This document shows, piece by piece, positions 1 to 12,600 of a stretch of DNA of 64,000 bases. The position numbers and the translations under genes are program-made. Source of the DNA: Helicostylum pulchrum. Its lineage: Eukaryota; Mucoromycota; Mucoromycetes; Mucorales; Mucoraceae. Position 1 is the stretch's first letter; the number at the start of each line of letters is the position of its first letter. Location of the stretch: the NCBI GenBank assembly GCA_025677825.1, contig JAIXMO010000063.1:95353-159352 (forward strand). Direction: 5' to 3'. Under the pieces are notes generated by a model. The model was not told the origin of the DNA. It ran no database searches and saw nothing but the letters and a program-made list of their open reading frames with translations.

Positions 1-879
1 AGAGATCTAACAAAAATGATTTCAGCCCTTCTTTTCCTTTTTTTTTTAAAAAAAAAAAAACTTACTCAGCATAAATAGCTTCCAACATATTTTGAGCAGG
101 CTTTCCCAAGACAGCATCCGGACGTCTACCAAGAGCAGCAATGATAGGAGCAGCAATGGCACCAGCACCAGGGTAGAAACTACCGTGTTGAGGGAAAGTG
201 GTATCTTCGTTTGTGACAATAAAGTAACAGCCTGGGTTTCTGGTCAAGTAAGCAAATGCCTTGGAATACTTTTTATAGTTAACTTTGGTATCAAGACCAA
301 TAACAACAGCACCGACTTCCTTGTCGTCTGCAACAGCGTCGTTGTCGGTTAATCCCGCATCCTCTTCTCCGCCACAGCTACGAATACCTTCAGCAGCTAA
401 TTCATCTTTAATACCGTCCATACCAATAATGTAAACCTTCTTATCTTCGGGGAACTTTAACACATGCTTAAGATAAGCTGCAGTAGCGAATGCAGAACTG
501 AAAACTTCTTTCTAAAAAAAGAGAGAACTTATTTAGTTCATTAAACATGTATTTGGTTTCTCCTTCTGTAGCTTACAAGTTCAGCTTTGATACCGAAGCC
601 TTCAAACTTTTTCAAGAAAGAGGAGCGAGACTTTGTACTGTTGTTGGTAACAAAGAATACACGTTTACCCTTTTCACGAAGAAGTGTCATGGATTCTGCT
701 ACACCGTCAAAAGTGTTTGTTCCTTCCCATAAGACACCTAAAATGAAGGGGAATCAGCATGTTATTTTTTTTTGGGGGGTTTCAATGTTTAACAATTTAC
801 CATCGCAATCGAATAAAAAGTTGTCGTATTTATCGATAAAGGCCTCGCGGTCTTCCTTGGTACTCAAGTATTGCAACAT
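1..879 (-). CDS. PHO13/PGP-type HAD phosphatase, 3' part cut by window edge
   Basis: HAD-superfamily phosphatase of the p-nitrophenylphosphatase/phosphoglycolate phosphatase family, which in yeast (Pho13) and mammals (PGP) removes toxic side products such as 2-phosphoglycolate. I reconstruct exons 801-879, 577-738, 66-511 and the first 6 nt of a further exon (1-6), with GT-AG introns between. Motif I is FLFDCDGVLW with catalytic D24 and D26. Motif II is FVTNNST. The cap region holds the family patterns YIIGMDG, VVIGLD and FIVTNED, and the LGKP lysine motif is near the visible end. In-frame reading stops at 62, but that stop lies inside a clean donor GTAAGT (61-65), so the protein must continue off the left edge with the motif IV aspartates. 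The start at 879 gives the usual family N-terminus. Family very sure, substrate not. Confidence 0.9.
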
Positions 880-1133
880 GTTTTAAATAATGAAGAGAAA
901 GAGAAAGGGAATGATTTTTTCCCGTCGTATCTTGATAAGGTTTTTTAAGCAGTCCGGTTAAACCGATCCCCGAGCATTTGCACTTCAAAAACTAAAAACC
1001 AATCTGAAAACTAGAGAAAGAAAAGCTGCGTATATTTCTCCTTTTTATTAGGGGATTTTATTTATTGAATCTGGGGGAGGAGTTAAATTATTAAAGGAGG
1101 GAGGAGATGACAAACAAAAACAAACAAAAAAAG

Positions 1134-2000
1134 TTATTGATGTGTGATAAATTTTTCATCATATTGTTTGGTTGATGTCCAAGCCGTAGTAGGCTTTTCA
1201 TTAACGTGAGCATAAAGAGGTACAGTCACAAAATCCACAGAAGGATAGCGGTTAAATTGTTGACTAGAAAGTGCATTATATCTATCATCAAACTCTATTA
1301 AAATAGACTTTTTTTAAAAAAAAGTTGTATTAGCCATCAAGTTAAAAAATGTCGTCAGCAACAACAACAACAACAACAACAACAACACTTACATAAATAG
1401 TTTTCAAATTTGAATTGGAAACAATAGACACTTGCTTGGATAGATCAGATAAATCAGAACCATTTTTACTAAACCTATAGTTGATACCTCGAATATTTTC
1501 TGTTGCATTAATGCGATTACAGATACTAAGAATAGATAATTCAAACTACACATTTATATTAATTAAATGCATTCAAACATGTCTGTTTTATAAAAAACAA
1601 ATTTTACCCTTTGTCGAAGTACTCGGTGTCGCCAAATACACAATAATGTCGTAAGTATCATAAAGAAAGGTAAAATTACAAGTCCATGAGACGACTTTGT
1701 AAATATCCATAAAAGATAATTTGAAATAATAGCAATCATCCAAAGTATCCAAATAGCAATCACCCAAACGAGTTTATTTCCTGGTGGTGGATTTTTAAAA
1801 ACTGATTGATTAAGTAAGTTGAACGATGAACAAAAATCTTGAACTGATAACTAATTACAATATTTTTTGGGTTAGCGTTTTTTTTTCTTTCTTATATGCA
1901 TTGTATCAAAAAGAAAGAAAAAACCTACGTATCCTTGAAGATCAAATGTATATTGGTCATCAAATTTTTTATTTATTAAAGAGAAGCGAACAGATTTCAT
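1134..2000 (-). CDS. two-TM membrane protein of unknown function, 213 aa
   Basis: I do not recognise this family. Exons are 1929-2000, 1608-1850, 1393-1545 and 1134-1307, all joined in phase 0 with GT-AG introns (donor GTAGGT in the first), giving 213 aa from the ATG at 2000. Residues about 47-67 and 71-92 are two adjacent hydrophobic segments separated by a short TKSSH turn, followed by a basic stretch WRHRVLRQR. After that comes a soluble C-terminal half with a compact conserved-looking patch (ICNRINATENIRGINYRF) and an acidic/aromatic patch (IEFDDRYN). The N-terminal 45 residues are hydrophilic with no signal peptide. Topology suggests a hairpin in an ER, nuclear-envelope or Golgi membrane with both ends cytosolic; this is inference. 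The last intron carries a CAA microsatellite. The exon model is firm because every junction keeps frame. Confidence 0.75.
1358..1388. repeat. (CAA)n microsatellite in an intron
   Basis: About ten CAA units, reading TTG/GTT on the coding strand, just after the 5' splice site of the last intron of the two-TM protein gene. Likely length-polymorphic. Confidence 0.9.
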
Positions 2001-2194
2001 TGAAGGAGTGTAATGGAGGTGTTTTTTTTATAACAGTAAAGAGTGTAATGGGTTTTTTGGACGAAAAAAAAATCCTTAATAATATATAAATAAAGAAAGT
2101 AATGAAAAGAAAATAAATTATGGGCAAGAGGTTATATATATATATATATTGAGGTTTGAAGATCATGACGTTTCCGCTACAAAGAAAAAAAGGG

Positions 2195-2229
<35 letters not shown>

Positions 2230-3233
2230 ATTACTACTGTTGTTTTAACTAGACAAAAAGGCGTGAGATGATCAGGAGAGACATGATAAGTATGAATAAA
2301 GGAAGAAGAATGAAGTCTACATTACTATTTTCGTTCTTTATTGCTTGATTCCTTTATTGTTTATTAATCTTTGCTAAGCTTATACATGTTTCTCAAACTA
2401 ACTACAATGTAATTTGTAACTACAATGCAACTTGTAACTACAGTGTAACTGCTAACTATAATGCAACCGCTAACTACAATGTAACTTCTATCCACAAAAT
2501 AACTGCCAACAAAATACATCTATAAACATTTTGATGTCCAGACTTTTATTGTACTCAAAAAATCTATTTATGCGCATCCAACTACTATGACCTGCTTCTT
2601 TTCTTTTCGTTGTGTCTGTAGGTTTTTTTTTTTTTTTAATTATTAAACTTTCAGTCAATCTAGTGGCTACACTAATATGTCTTATATAGAGTTGCACTTA
2701 AGCTATATGTTTATCAATTCGGGTGTCCTCCTCAAAATGAGGTATAAATAGCAAAATATATTAGAAATCTCGGAGCTGATGCGTCTTGGCAAAAGAAAAG
2801 AAACAAAAAACTTTCAAGTAACATCTCTTTATTATTTTATATAGTTATAAATATATTTGAGCGAGTAATAACTCTAAACATAAATTTACTCGTGTCAAAT
2901 TGCATTAACAGAGTCCCCCCCCCCCCCCTCCCCTGAGCACAAAGAAACTTACTATAATTAGTATTTAAAAGAGATCAAAAATTACCGTCTTTTTGAATCG
3001 TGCAGATCAAATAATTTAAACTTTAATCACTTTACTACAATTTTTTTTTTTGAAGACAAAATCATCGAAATGATTGTATTTTATTAATTGCGAAATAATA
3101 AAAATGATATAAAAAAAAACTAGATGAATTTTAGGCTGTGAGCGGGTATATCCGCTCTTGAAAGTATGCGGTAAACAAAAAAAATGAGAAAAACAGTGAA
3201 AACAATGAAAATAAAAAAGGTATCAAACCCAAA
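2001..3233. other. non-coding interval with homopolymers and a minisatellite
   Basis: No gene supported. It holds a (TA)n run near 2135, a long A run near 2200-2227, the 18-bp minisatellite at 2400-2507 and a C tract near 2915-2930. Short open frames here are low-complexity and lack splice or start context. Confidence 0.6.
2400..2507. repeat. 18-bp minisatellite, six degenerate units
   Basis: Six consecutive 18-nt units starting at 2400, 2418, 2436, 2454, 2472 and 2490, consensus AACTACAATGTAACTTGT. Units 1-5 differ from each other at a few positions and unit 6 is more diverged (ATCCACAAAATAACTGCC). Array length is exactly 108 bp. It is not part of a coding frame. Confidence 0.85.
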
Positions 3234-3782
3234 TTATGCAGAATAGATGGATCTCTTCTTTCTACTTTCTGTAGCAATTGTCTTTTCATCAGCCTTTTTT
3301 GCACCTTCTCCAACTCTAAAGATTTGACTACGATGAACGTCATCATCATGATCGTTTTCTCCGTAAGGACCTTCAATTTCATAGACTTCAGCATAGTAAT
3401 CTCCATCGCCTACATCAATACTCCAACGGAAAATGAAATCGCCATCATCAAATGCCTGTTCTTCTTCAGGAGTTCTAAAGTATTCATCGGCTCTCCATTC
3501 ACCCATTTCTTCTACATAGACACCGTCAGCTGTAAATAAGGAAGCTCTGATAGTATCGTCGCTATCATCAGTTACATCTTCAACAACAAATGTAACGCTA
3601 TCACCGGATTTATAAACGGATCCGCTCTTTGGGTATTCAAAGTATTCAAGGTCAGCAATGACTGAGGAAACAGCACCGATAAGAAGGGCAGAGATAATAG
3701 AAAGCTAAAGAAGAAGAAGAAAGGTTAATACAACATGTGCAAAATAATAATGTTAAAAAGAAAAGAAAAGTTTTACCTTCAT
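3234..3782 (-). CDS. small secreted Kre9/Knh1-like protein
   Basis: 158-aa secreted protein. Exon 1 is only two codons (3777-3782, Met-Lys). A 72-nt GTAAAA...TTTAG intron follows, then exon 2 at 3234-3704. The N-terminus is a clean signal peptide, with a Lys then a hydrophobic core rich in I, L, A and V up to about residue 19, probably cut before DLEYFEYP. The next 90 residues look like an Ig-like beta domain with the GSVYKSGDSVTF pattern typical of fungal Kre9/Knh1 and Ser-Thr-rich GPI-anchored proteins (PF10342 type). The tail is acidic then basic (RKKRS). There is no C-terminal hydrophobic GPI signal, so it is probably soluble in the wall or medium. A beta-glucan or wall role is inferred from the family only. 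Confidence 0.75.
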
Positions 3783-6611
3783 GATGTTGTAATAATTTAA
3801 AATAAATATAAAGATGAATAAAAAAAAAAAAAAGATAATGAAACAAAGTAATTCGCTTTTATATATACTTTTTTTTTATTTTTATAGCTCGCTTTTAACA
3901 ACTCCTTTTGTAATAAATACTAATATTTTCTTCCCCCTCTTGATACTGTAACAAATTTATATAATAAATGGGGTTTTTTTTAGCGGAAGAGTAATATTAT
4001 CAAATAAAGTGAATAAACTCATTCTTATTTTTCTATCGTGGTAATTCTTCCAGCACTAAAGTAAGTACGACTCTCCCTTTTTTTTTTTTGCAAGCAGGAA
4101 AAGAAGGTAACTTTAATGAAAATCTACGCTTAGTATCTCTCTCTCTCTCTCTCCCTGAAAAAGGAGGAGATAATTCTATTTTTTTTCTATATCGTCGCAT
4201 CATATCCTCAGGTTGGTCGTTTTTTAAGTATCTCCCTTCTTCTTTGGTTACTCCGAAAAGATATATATATAAAATATATTTGCACACGCTTATTTACTAC
4301 CCGTATAGACTTTTATTGTAATTTACCCTTTATACAAAATAATAATAATAATCGTTTAATACATACTTTATATGGTATTTCTATACACGGTTTCCTTGTC
4401 AGAATTTACATAGTTTATGATGACTTATCAAAGTGCATTTTTTTTTAAAAAAAAATCATGTAATGCTAGGCCAAAGATCACCGTGAATTAAACTCAGGGA
4501 GTTTATCTTTCATCATGCAAGAAAGAAAAAAAAAAAAAAAAAAAAAAAAAGTCCTTGGCGGTAGTACAATCACATATAAAAAAGCAGCAGTAAAATGATG
4601 ATTAAGGTTTAAATTACTTTGGTCTTAATTACAAATTCATAAATAAGCCCAGAAGAAATAGTAATTTTTATTTTTTTTACACAACAAAAGGAGTATGCAC
4701 GAAAAAAAAAAACGCTCCTAATTAGCAAAAAAAAAAGGGGGAGGGGAGAATGAGGGCAATTTCATGCCGAATAATACCTTTAGGTTCCAGTATAGAATAT
4801 ACACGTTTGTTCTATAGTCTGATTTAATTTATATAATTTAGGATTATATACAATTGCTATTGCAGAATAAACTGTATAGGTACTCAATTTTTATTTTTAT
4901 TTTGCTCCTAGAAAATGATTTATACCTTATGAACATTTAGTTTATTCAACGAAACGCGCCTGTACTTGTGAATCATAGAATATCGGAAAATTAACTCAAA
5001 AAAGAAAGTATCCAATTAACCTATTAGAATTCTCTTATAAAATAGTAAACAGACAAGTTTTTAATCGGCCTTTTAAAGTCATATTTTATTAGCTGTGATC
5101 ACTACTGACAGTCTAAATATATTATTTTCTTTTTTTAATAGTTATGGAAAGACTGTCAATAATGACACTTGTGGCGTATTGCATATCTATACTACTCCTC
5201 TTAATTCTGTCATCTCATATAGATAGATTACTTGACACTTTTATCAGCATTCATAGATTTTATAGCTAGTAATACTCTCGATATGAAAGCAGCGTACATT
5301 TTAATATGTACCACCATGAGTTAAGTCATATTTATTATCCATGTCAGGAATAAGACAACGATTCTTCTGCCGTATTTCATACCTCTTTCTAGGTAGTATG
5401 ACGCCATGAACTCCATATAAATGTTACTTTGTACGTACCTCTAGGTAACTTTGTATGTCCTGTCACATATCGTACAATGTTTGCCTACTTATTTCATCAA
5501 TAGCTGGCATTTCGGTAGGATTAATGCATTTCGACACATCACTTTTGACAGAAATACTTTATGACTTCGCTACTAGGTACCTTCAGGTTCTTGCTTAATA
5601 TAAACTCTTGTTCTTGGTCTACGTATTTTCAAACCTTGATTAGACACATTATTTTTAACATGCTGAACTCTTTTTTTTTTTTTTTTTTTTCATTGTTAAG
5701 GATTCAATCACATATGAAACGCGTTAAAAGGGGAGTAAGCATATGAAAGGGAAGGCAAGATAAATTATTTACGTAAAAATAACTGCCAGCAAGGTACAAT
5801 AGCAGCTCTAGGGTCGTTATTCTTTTCAGATAATTCAGGTAGCAAAGAGGCTAAAAACAAAAACGTAACTACGAAGGGAAATACGGTGTGGCTCATATTT
5901 TAGCCACACATCAATCCATTTTTGTTTTTATAAACATCACAAGCCCATTCTTCTATAAAAAAAACAAGTATAGTAATCTGCTCTAACTACGTACTGAATA
6001 CTGTTTATCATAACGTATATCGAATGTCTGATTAGCAATATCAGTAGTTACACTAACGAGACAGATTGAAACGGGTGAAAAAGTTGTTTAATATATAGAT
6101 ATATACATTTCTTTGTTCAATAAGTATAGCTCTCACGGTCAGTGATGAAACTGTACGACATGTCAATAACCAAGTGATGGCTCAAGCAGTAATTTATCTG
6201 TTTCAAAAAGTGTATACTACTCTTTTTCTGTACCAAGCAAAATAGATTTTAATCGCACATGATTTCTGGGTTTAGATTGTGTGTTTAACCAGAGATATAT
6301 ATAAGGTTTCAACGTGGAGCTCATCTACGGCTCTGATTTAACACTCAATTCTGTTATTTACAGAGATAAAAAAGCTTCCCGCTAGAATGTACGGATCACA
6401 TGTTAAAGAGCGGATTAGCGGTAGAAATAAATCCACGTGTATTAAAGTCAAACAACAGGAAGATTGTGTGTCACAAATTTCATTTACAGAAACAGAAAAT
6501 AAATATGTATGTATAATAAAAAAAATAAAAAAACAGTTCATGATAGGGGAGAAGGATAGTGTGATGACAATTAGAAAAAAAAAAGAAGGTATACAGTAAG
6601 ATAGAAACAAG
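3783..6611. other. 2.8-kb gene-free AT-rich interval
   Basis: I see no supportable gene. Contents are (CT)n near 4137, several poly-A/poly-T tracts (for example 4528-4550 and 5670-5690) and small hairpins. One hairpin at about 5888-5910 has TGTGGCT and AGCCACA arms around a 7-nt loop; another at about 5108-5155 has TGACAGTCT and AGACTGTCA arms. The short open frames around 6338-6610 overlap on both strands and look like chance. Confidence 0.55.
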
Positions 6612-7533
6612 TTAAGATGTGCAAGACGTATTAGAAGGGATTCGTAAGCTTAAAATACTCCGAACATCAGCAGTAAAACGAAGTGCGTCAAGTAACGGTA
6701 ATAAATCTAGTAAACAATCATCTTTTGGATTTGATATCCATGTTGTTAAAGGAATTGCATTTTCTATTTTCATTATTCATTAGAACTAAGCACAATTAAA
6801 GTTTTTTTCTTTGTTTACCTTGACATAATTCGTAGGCAATTGGACTGTTATCTATTAAACATACTTTAGACAAGTCGGTTTCAGCTATTGTAATATCTTT
6901 TAAAAAGTTTCCATCCCTTAATAAGCAAGACTATATAATATAGATTAGTTATCTATTCGTATTGTACAACATGTATAAACTTTTTTTTACTTGTCTAAAA
7001 TATCGTTGGCTAATAAACGTTTGATCTTGATCTAACCAATCTATAACAGGATCAGCATATTCAGACATGGAAGCTGTGAAAATAACGACTTTATACCATT
7101 TACTAATCTATGTATATATATATATATGTATATGAATATATAAAAGAGTTAGTTCATATTGCATGTTAGATGATAATCGTTGAAATATACTGACAGTGGA
7201 AAGGAAAAAATCTACATGCGGTCTTTTATAAACTTGATATAAAATACTTTGTTTATCACTAGTTACTTCTATTGTTTTCGTCTTTATCGAAGGACTGATA
7301 TTTACTTCATTTGTACCAAGACGAACAGAGTGAACTAGCGTTTCATCCAAGTCTAAAACCAACGTTTTTCCTTTATAATACTGTAGTGCAATCGTGTTAT
7401 GCATGGTAGCTGGCTTTACAACAGGAGCTCTGATAAAAAGTGACTGAATGTATTTGTATATAAAGTTCAATAGCTCGTACAGTTGTTGAAATAGGAAAGG
7501 TTGCCTACTGTTACCATTCATCGTTTTTGGCAT
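6612..7533 (-). CDS. NEM1: CTDNEP1/Nem1-type nuclear envelope phosphatase
   Basis: 239-aa FCP/SCP-family phosphatase. In yeast and animals this family dephosphorylates lipin/Pah1 at the nuclear envelope with a Spo7/NEP1-R1 partner and so controls phosphatidate to diacylglycerol flux. Exons are 7195-7533, 6991-7107, 6819-6930 and 6612-6763. Catalytic motif [10 protein letters not shown] has D61 and D63. Downstream are the family patterns [26 protein letters not shown] and the CTDNEP1-specific ending [16 protein letters not shown]. The N-terminus (residues about 12-35) has the amphipathic/hydrophobic membrane segment. Length matches animal CTDNEP1 (about 244 aa) rather than the longer yeast Nem1. 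The first intron uses a GTCAGT donor; the nearby GTATAT would break the frame. Divergent from the C2-domain gene, with 235 bp shared between starts. Confidence 0.92.
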
Positions 7534-7768
7534 TATTAAAATAAAGAGATTTAAAGAAGAACAAGAGAAAAAAAAAAGAAAAAGAAAAAGAGGAGATATT
7601 TATTGAATACAAGCGCCGAAAATGTTGTTACTTTATAACGTCACTGCAAAACAAACAAAAGCCCCAATTTCTTCTTGCTTATTTCCCCCCCGTATCTCTC
7701 TATCTCTCTCTTTCTCTTTACTAATTTTTTCTTAAAAAGAAAAAAAAAGTACTACTCCTTTAATACAA

Positions 7769-8683
7769 ATGTCTCCTTTTACACATCTTTTTATATCAAA
7801 AAGTAGAAAAGTAAACTTTGAACTATCGCTTATTATAAGAGACTTGGTAAATGTACCACTAGTTAGTGGATATTATTATGTAAATTGGAAATTAAAGAAC
7901 TCTACTCATACCACTGGTTCAACAGCCAGGTAAAAATTAAGAAGTAAAACAAAAATCAACTATCTCTAAGCTAACTTTTTTGCTTTGTGTTTGTAGAGTG
8001 CACATTAAAGACCATCAAGTTACTTGGAACCATCCCATTAACACAATGATTCAACTTGTTACCAATAAACAGCAAATACTCAGTACTTGCGAGTTAAAGT
8101 TAGAAGTACATCAAAAAGGCGGTAAAGAAATTGGCTCTCTGTCCATCAATTTGTCAGAATACGCTGATTCAGGAGTAACAACAGAACGTTATTTATTACA
8201 AGACTGTAAATATAATTCGACAATTAAGGTATAAATATATACATGTATATTGATTACTACAATAATGTGCTCATTGTACAACATTTGACAGTTATCGTTA
8301 CGGATGAATATAAAACCCGATTCCGTCAATACTTTTCAAACGTAAAAAAATATATTTTGCCCCGTATACAAAAACAATGATTAATTTTTATCTGTTCAAT
8401 ATAGCCCACCTTTATCAAGACAACAAATATTTAAAGATATACCGTCTATTGTACATCATACCACAAAACCAATACCATCAATACCTTTACTTCGAAAATC
8501 CCAATCGGCTATTTCCTTGGTAAATATATATATGTACCAATCTACTATAAAACAATTCAGTTCTCTTATAATCTTTTCTCAAAATAGCCAAAGTATTGCA
8601 GAATACATGCTTCACAAGAACCCTCTCCTGTTGATTTAGTGGAACAGTTGTTTGCTGCAAAACAAGTTCGACTTCAAGCATAA
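7769..8683 (+). CDS. EEIG1/EHBP1-type N-terminal C2 (NT-C2) protein
   Basis: 217-aa protein. Exons are 7769-7929, 7997-8228, 8292-8341, 8405-8519 and 8588-8683, all GT-AG and in frame. Residues 1 to about 145 fit the NT-C2 domain: a KVNFELSLIIRDLVNVPLVSG opening, a WKL...HIKDHQVTW strand pair, and then the L-x-V-x-Q-x-G-G-K-E-I-G-x-L-x-I-N-L-S-E-Y signature that closes this domain in EEIG1/FAM102, EHBP1 and plant PMI1 proteins. These proteins use the domain to bind membranes or actin-linked cargo. The remaining 70 residues are Pro/Ser-rich and end in a short helix (VDLVEQLFAAKQ). Fungal members are uncharacterised or act at contact sites, so the exact role is open. Confidence 0.82.
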
Positions 8684-8885
8684 CTTCTTTTATTGGTTAC
8701 AGGGTTTCCCACTATTTTTGGGAATAAATGTGGAAATTAATGGAAATATTAATAAAATGAAGTTCGAAAAAAGTTAATTAATAATGCAACTCTTAAAGAC
8801 ACTTTAAGGTTTTACCTGTATCTTGATTATCCAAAGCGATAACTTTATTGAAGACGGGTTTTTTTTCCAATCCAATCTGATCTCT

Positions 8886-9244
8886 TTAACGAGATTTGGC
8901 TTCTGGAAAAACTTGCGATGTGGCTCGTAAGCTAAAAACAATGTTTCTAAAATTAAGAATGGCAGCAAGGTCCCTGTTCCATAATCTATAATTATTAAAT
9001 TCAGTAATTGTTTGTGGCTTTAAACATTTGAGATTTGTACATCCAAAAGTGATAAGAATACTTCTTTATAAAAACTTTGAACTGCATATTCTTCCAAATT
9101 AAGATTAGGCTCTTGAATAAATATATATCTTATAAATGAATATGTGTGAGTGACAATAACATGAACGTCATGAACGAGTTTCTTCAAATTTGAAAGATAT
9201 TGAGGTTTCCATCCTATTCCAATAATTGAAAACTTTACGGCCAT
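8886..9244 (-). pseudogene. decayed, internally deleted Fanzor/TnpB-like element
   Basis: Two pieces of what looks like one mobile-element protein. From the ATG at 9244 to 9020 a 74-codon frame reads as a helical N-terminus (VHDVHVIVTHTYSFIRYIFI, then FYKEVFLSL), similar to my memory of N-terminal helices in mucoralean Fanzor-like ORFs. About 30 nt downstream, in another frame (about 8992-8886), lies RLWNRDLAAILNFRN, which resembles the RuvC-III Asp region of Fanzor/TnpB nucleases (W-N-R-D followed by A-x-x-N). The large central region with the other RuvC residues and zinc ribbon is missing, so this is a deletion derivative. Assignment rests on short motifs only. Confidence 0.45.
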
Positions 9245-9663
9245 AACTTTTTTATTATTAGCGAAAAATTAGATAGTCATAGCAGTTCCTTTTTATTTTA
9301 TTATTGTAAAAAGAGAAATCAATATTGTAATTAAGTCCCAAAATTACTGGGAAATACAGTATGTCAATAAAGTCGTCACAAAAAGCAGTGCAATTTTTTA
9401 TATCCCCTCTTCAAATACGCATCTTTTTTTTTTTTTTTTCTCTCCACTCATCTTGTTTCTTTATATATTATAAGCACCCTCTCTTTTCTTCTTTTTTTTT
9501 TTAAATTAATCTCGAAGAGAGAAAGTCTATATTAAACTTGTATAAAAGTAGTCTTTATTTTTAGGTACTTTTTACTTTATTAAACACGTCATTTTCAATT
9601 TTGTCAAGACACTAACACTAATTATATTTTCTAGATTTTATATCAGTTTAAAAAAAAACAAAA

Positions 9664-12600
9664 ATGAATAATAGCAGTTCGGGATTACCCATCCCTGTTG
9701 GTGGAACACCCTCTGCTTATACAAACCAGTATGATCAGTACGCGTACGAATCAACCCCTCAAACTGAAAAATCTCAAGAAGACAAGTTGAAAGAAAAAGC
9801 TAGAAAATGGCAACAATTACAAAACAAGCGTTATGGTGAAAAGAGAAAATTCGGTAATGATACACATATATAAACTGCGCCACCTACATATAAAAAAATT
9901 GTGTACATGTCCATGCTAACACTTATTTATATATTTTAGGCTTCATTGAACATGAAAAGGCTGATATGCCTCCTGAGCATCTTCGTAAGATTATTAAGGA
10001 CCACGGTGACATGACAGCAAAGAAATTTAGACATGATAAGCGTATTTACCTTGGTGCACTTAAATATGTACCTCACGCCGTTTTAAAGTTATTGGAAAAC
10101 ATGCCAATGCCTTGGGAACAAGTAAGAGAAGTCTCTGTTTTATATCATATTACCGGTGCCATTACTTTCGTCAATGAAATTCCTTGGGTTATCGAACCTG
10201 TTTATATCGCTCAATGGGGTTCTCAATGGATTATGATGCGTAGAGAAAAACGTGACAGAAGACACTTTAAGCGTATGCGTTTCCCTCCCTTTGATGATGA
10301 AGAACCTCCTCTCGATTACGGTGACAATATTATGGACGTTGAACCCTTGGAAGCTATTCAAATGGAATTAGATGAAGAGGAAGATGATGCTATTTATGAT
10401 TGGTTTTATGATAACAAACCTTTAATGGATACTAAATTCGTCAATGGCTCTAGTTACCGTAAATGGCGTTTGGATTTACCTATCATGTCTACTTTATATC
10501 GTGTTGCCCATCAATTATTATCGGATCTTAACGACAAGAATTATTTCTATCTCTTTGATCTTAATTCTTTCTTTACCGCAAAGGCTTTAAGTATGGCTAT
10601 TCCTGGTGGTCCCAAGTTTGAACCCTTGTATCGTGATATGGATTCTGCTGATGACGATTGGAATGAGTTTAACGATATCAACAAGATCATTATTCGTCAA
10701 CCTATTCGTACAGAATATAAGATTGCTTTCCCCTTCTTGTATAACTCTCTCCCTCGTAGTGTTCATGTTTCCTGGTACCATTACCCTACTGTTGTCTTTA
10801 TTCGTTCTGAAGATCCTGATCTTCCCGCCTTCTATTTCGACCCCATCATTAACCCCATCTCTTCTCGTAACATTGAAAATGCCGGTACTCAACATGAGGA
10901 CGAAATCTTTGGTGACGAAGAAGAAGATACTGAGTTTACTTTACCCAACTATGTTGTTCCCTTCTTGGAAGACACCCAACTTTACACAGACAACACTGCT
11001 AATGCCATCTCTCTTTACTGGGCTCCTCATCCTTTCGATAAGAGATCAGGCCGTACTCGTCGTGCTCAAGATGTACCTCTCGTCAAGAGCTGGTACCTTG
11101 AACATTGCCCCGCTGGTCAACCTGTCAAGGTCCGTGTCTCTTACCAAAAGTTGCTTAAATGCTACGTCTTGAACGCTCTTCGTCATCGTCCCCCTAAGGC
11201 CCTTAACAAAAAGTACCTTTTCCGTAGTTTAAAGGCCACCAAGTTTTTCCAAACCACACAAATCGATTGGGTCGAAGCCGGTTTACAAGTCTGCCGTCAA
11301 GGTTACAACATGTTGAACTTATTGATCCACAGAAAAAACCTGAACTACCTTCATCTTGATTATAATTTCAACTTGAAGCCCGTAAAGACCTTAACCACCA
11401 AAGAAAGAAAGAAGTCTCGTTTTGGTAACGCTTTCCATCTCTGCAGAGAAATTTTGCGTTTAACGAAACTGATTGTCGATTCTCACGTACAATACCGTCT
11501 TGGTAACGTCGATGCTTTCCAATTGGCTGATGGTCTTCAATACATCTTTTCTCATGTGGGTCAATTGACCGGTATGTACCGTTATAAGTACCGTTTGATG
11601 AGACAAATTCGTATGTGTAAGGATTTAAAGCATTTGATTTACTACCGTTTCAATACTGGCCCCGTTGGTAAGGGTCCCGGTGTGGGTATTTGGGCTCCTG
11701 GATGGAGAGTCTGGCTTTTCTTTATGCGTGGTATTGTTCCTTTGCTTGAACGTTGGTTAGGTAACTTACTTGCCCGTCAATTCGAGGGTAGACATTCCAA
11801 GGGTATCGCCAAGACCGTTACCAAGCAACGTGTCGATTCTCATTACGATTTAGAACTGAGAGCTGCTGTGCTTCATGATATTATGGATGCTATGCCTGAA
11901 GGTATCAAGGGTAACAAATCTCGTACCATTCTTCAACATCTTTCTGAAGCCTGGAGAGCTTGGAAGGCTAATATTCCTTGGAAGGTTCCCGGTATGCCTG
12001 CTCCTATTGAAAACATGATTCTTCGTTACATCAAGGCCAAGGCCGATTGGTGGACCAGTGTTGCTCATTATAACCGTGAACGTATCAGAAGAGGTGCTAC
12101 TGTTGATAAGACTATCTGTCGTAAGAATTTGGGTCGTTTAACTCGTCTCTGGCTTAAGGCTGAACAAGAACGTCAACACAATTATCTCAAGGATGGTCCT
12201 TATATCACTGCTGAAGAAGCTGTTGCCATCTATACTTCTACTGTCCATTGGTTAGAAAGCAGAAAGTTCTCTCCTATCCCCTTCCCTCCTCTTTCTTACA
12301 AGCATGACACCAAGTTGTTGATTCTTGCTTTAGAACGTCTTCGTGAAGCCTACAGTGTGCAAGGTCGTTTGAACCAATCTCAAAGAGAAGAATTAGGTTT
12401 GATTGAACAGGCTTATGATAATCCTCATGAAGCTCTTTCTCGTATTAAACGTCTCTTGTTAACTCAACGTGCTTTCAAGGAAGTCGGTATTGAATTTATG
12501 GATCTTTACTCTCACTTGATCCCCGTTTATGATATCGAACCTCTTGAAAAGATTACCGATGCTTACCTTGATCAATACCTCTGGTACGAAGCTGATAAGC

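Noticed and set aside
61..66. Natural C-terminus of the PHO13-like protein at the stop at 62-64
   Set aside because: The stop lies in a GTAAG donor, a matching acceptor follows at 7-8, and HAD motif IV is still missing, so the frame continues beyond the window.
1134..2000. Calling the two-TM protein Spo7/NEP1-R1, partner of the nearby CTDNEP1-like phosphatase
   Set aside because: The topology (a TM hairpin) is tempting, but I cannot see the NEP1-R1/Spo7 sequence patterns, so the link stays speculative.
6338..6610. Overlapping short frames on both strands downstream of the CTDNEP1-like gene
   Set aside because: Low-complexity, no conserved motif and no compatible splice sites.
10606..11172. 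Long open frames overlapping PRP8 on both strands
   Set aside because: Shadows of the biased PRP8 codon usage; no independent start, splice or domain evidence.
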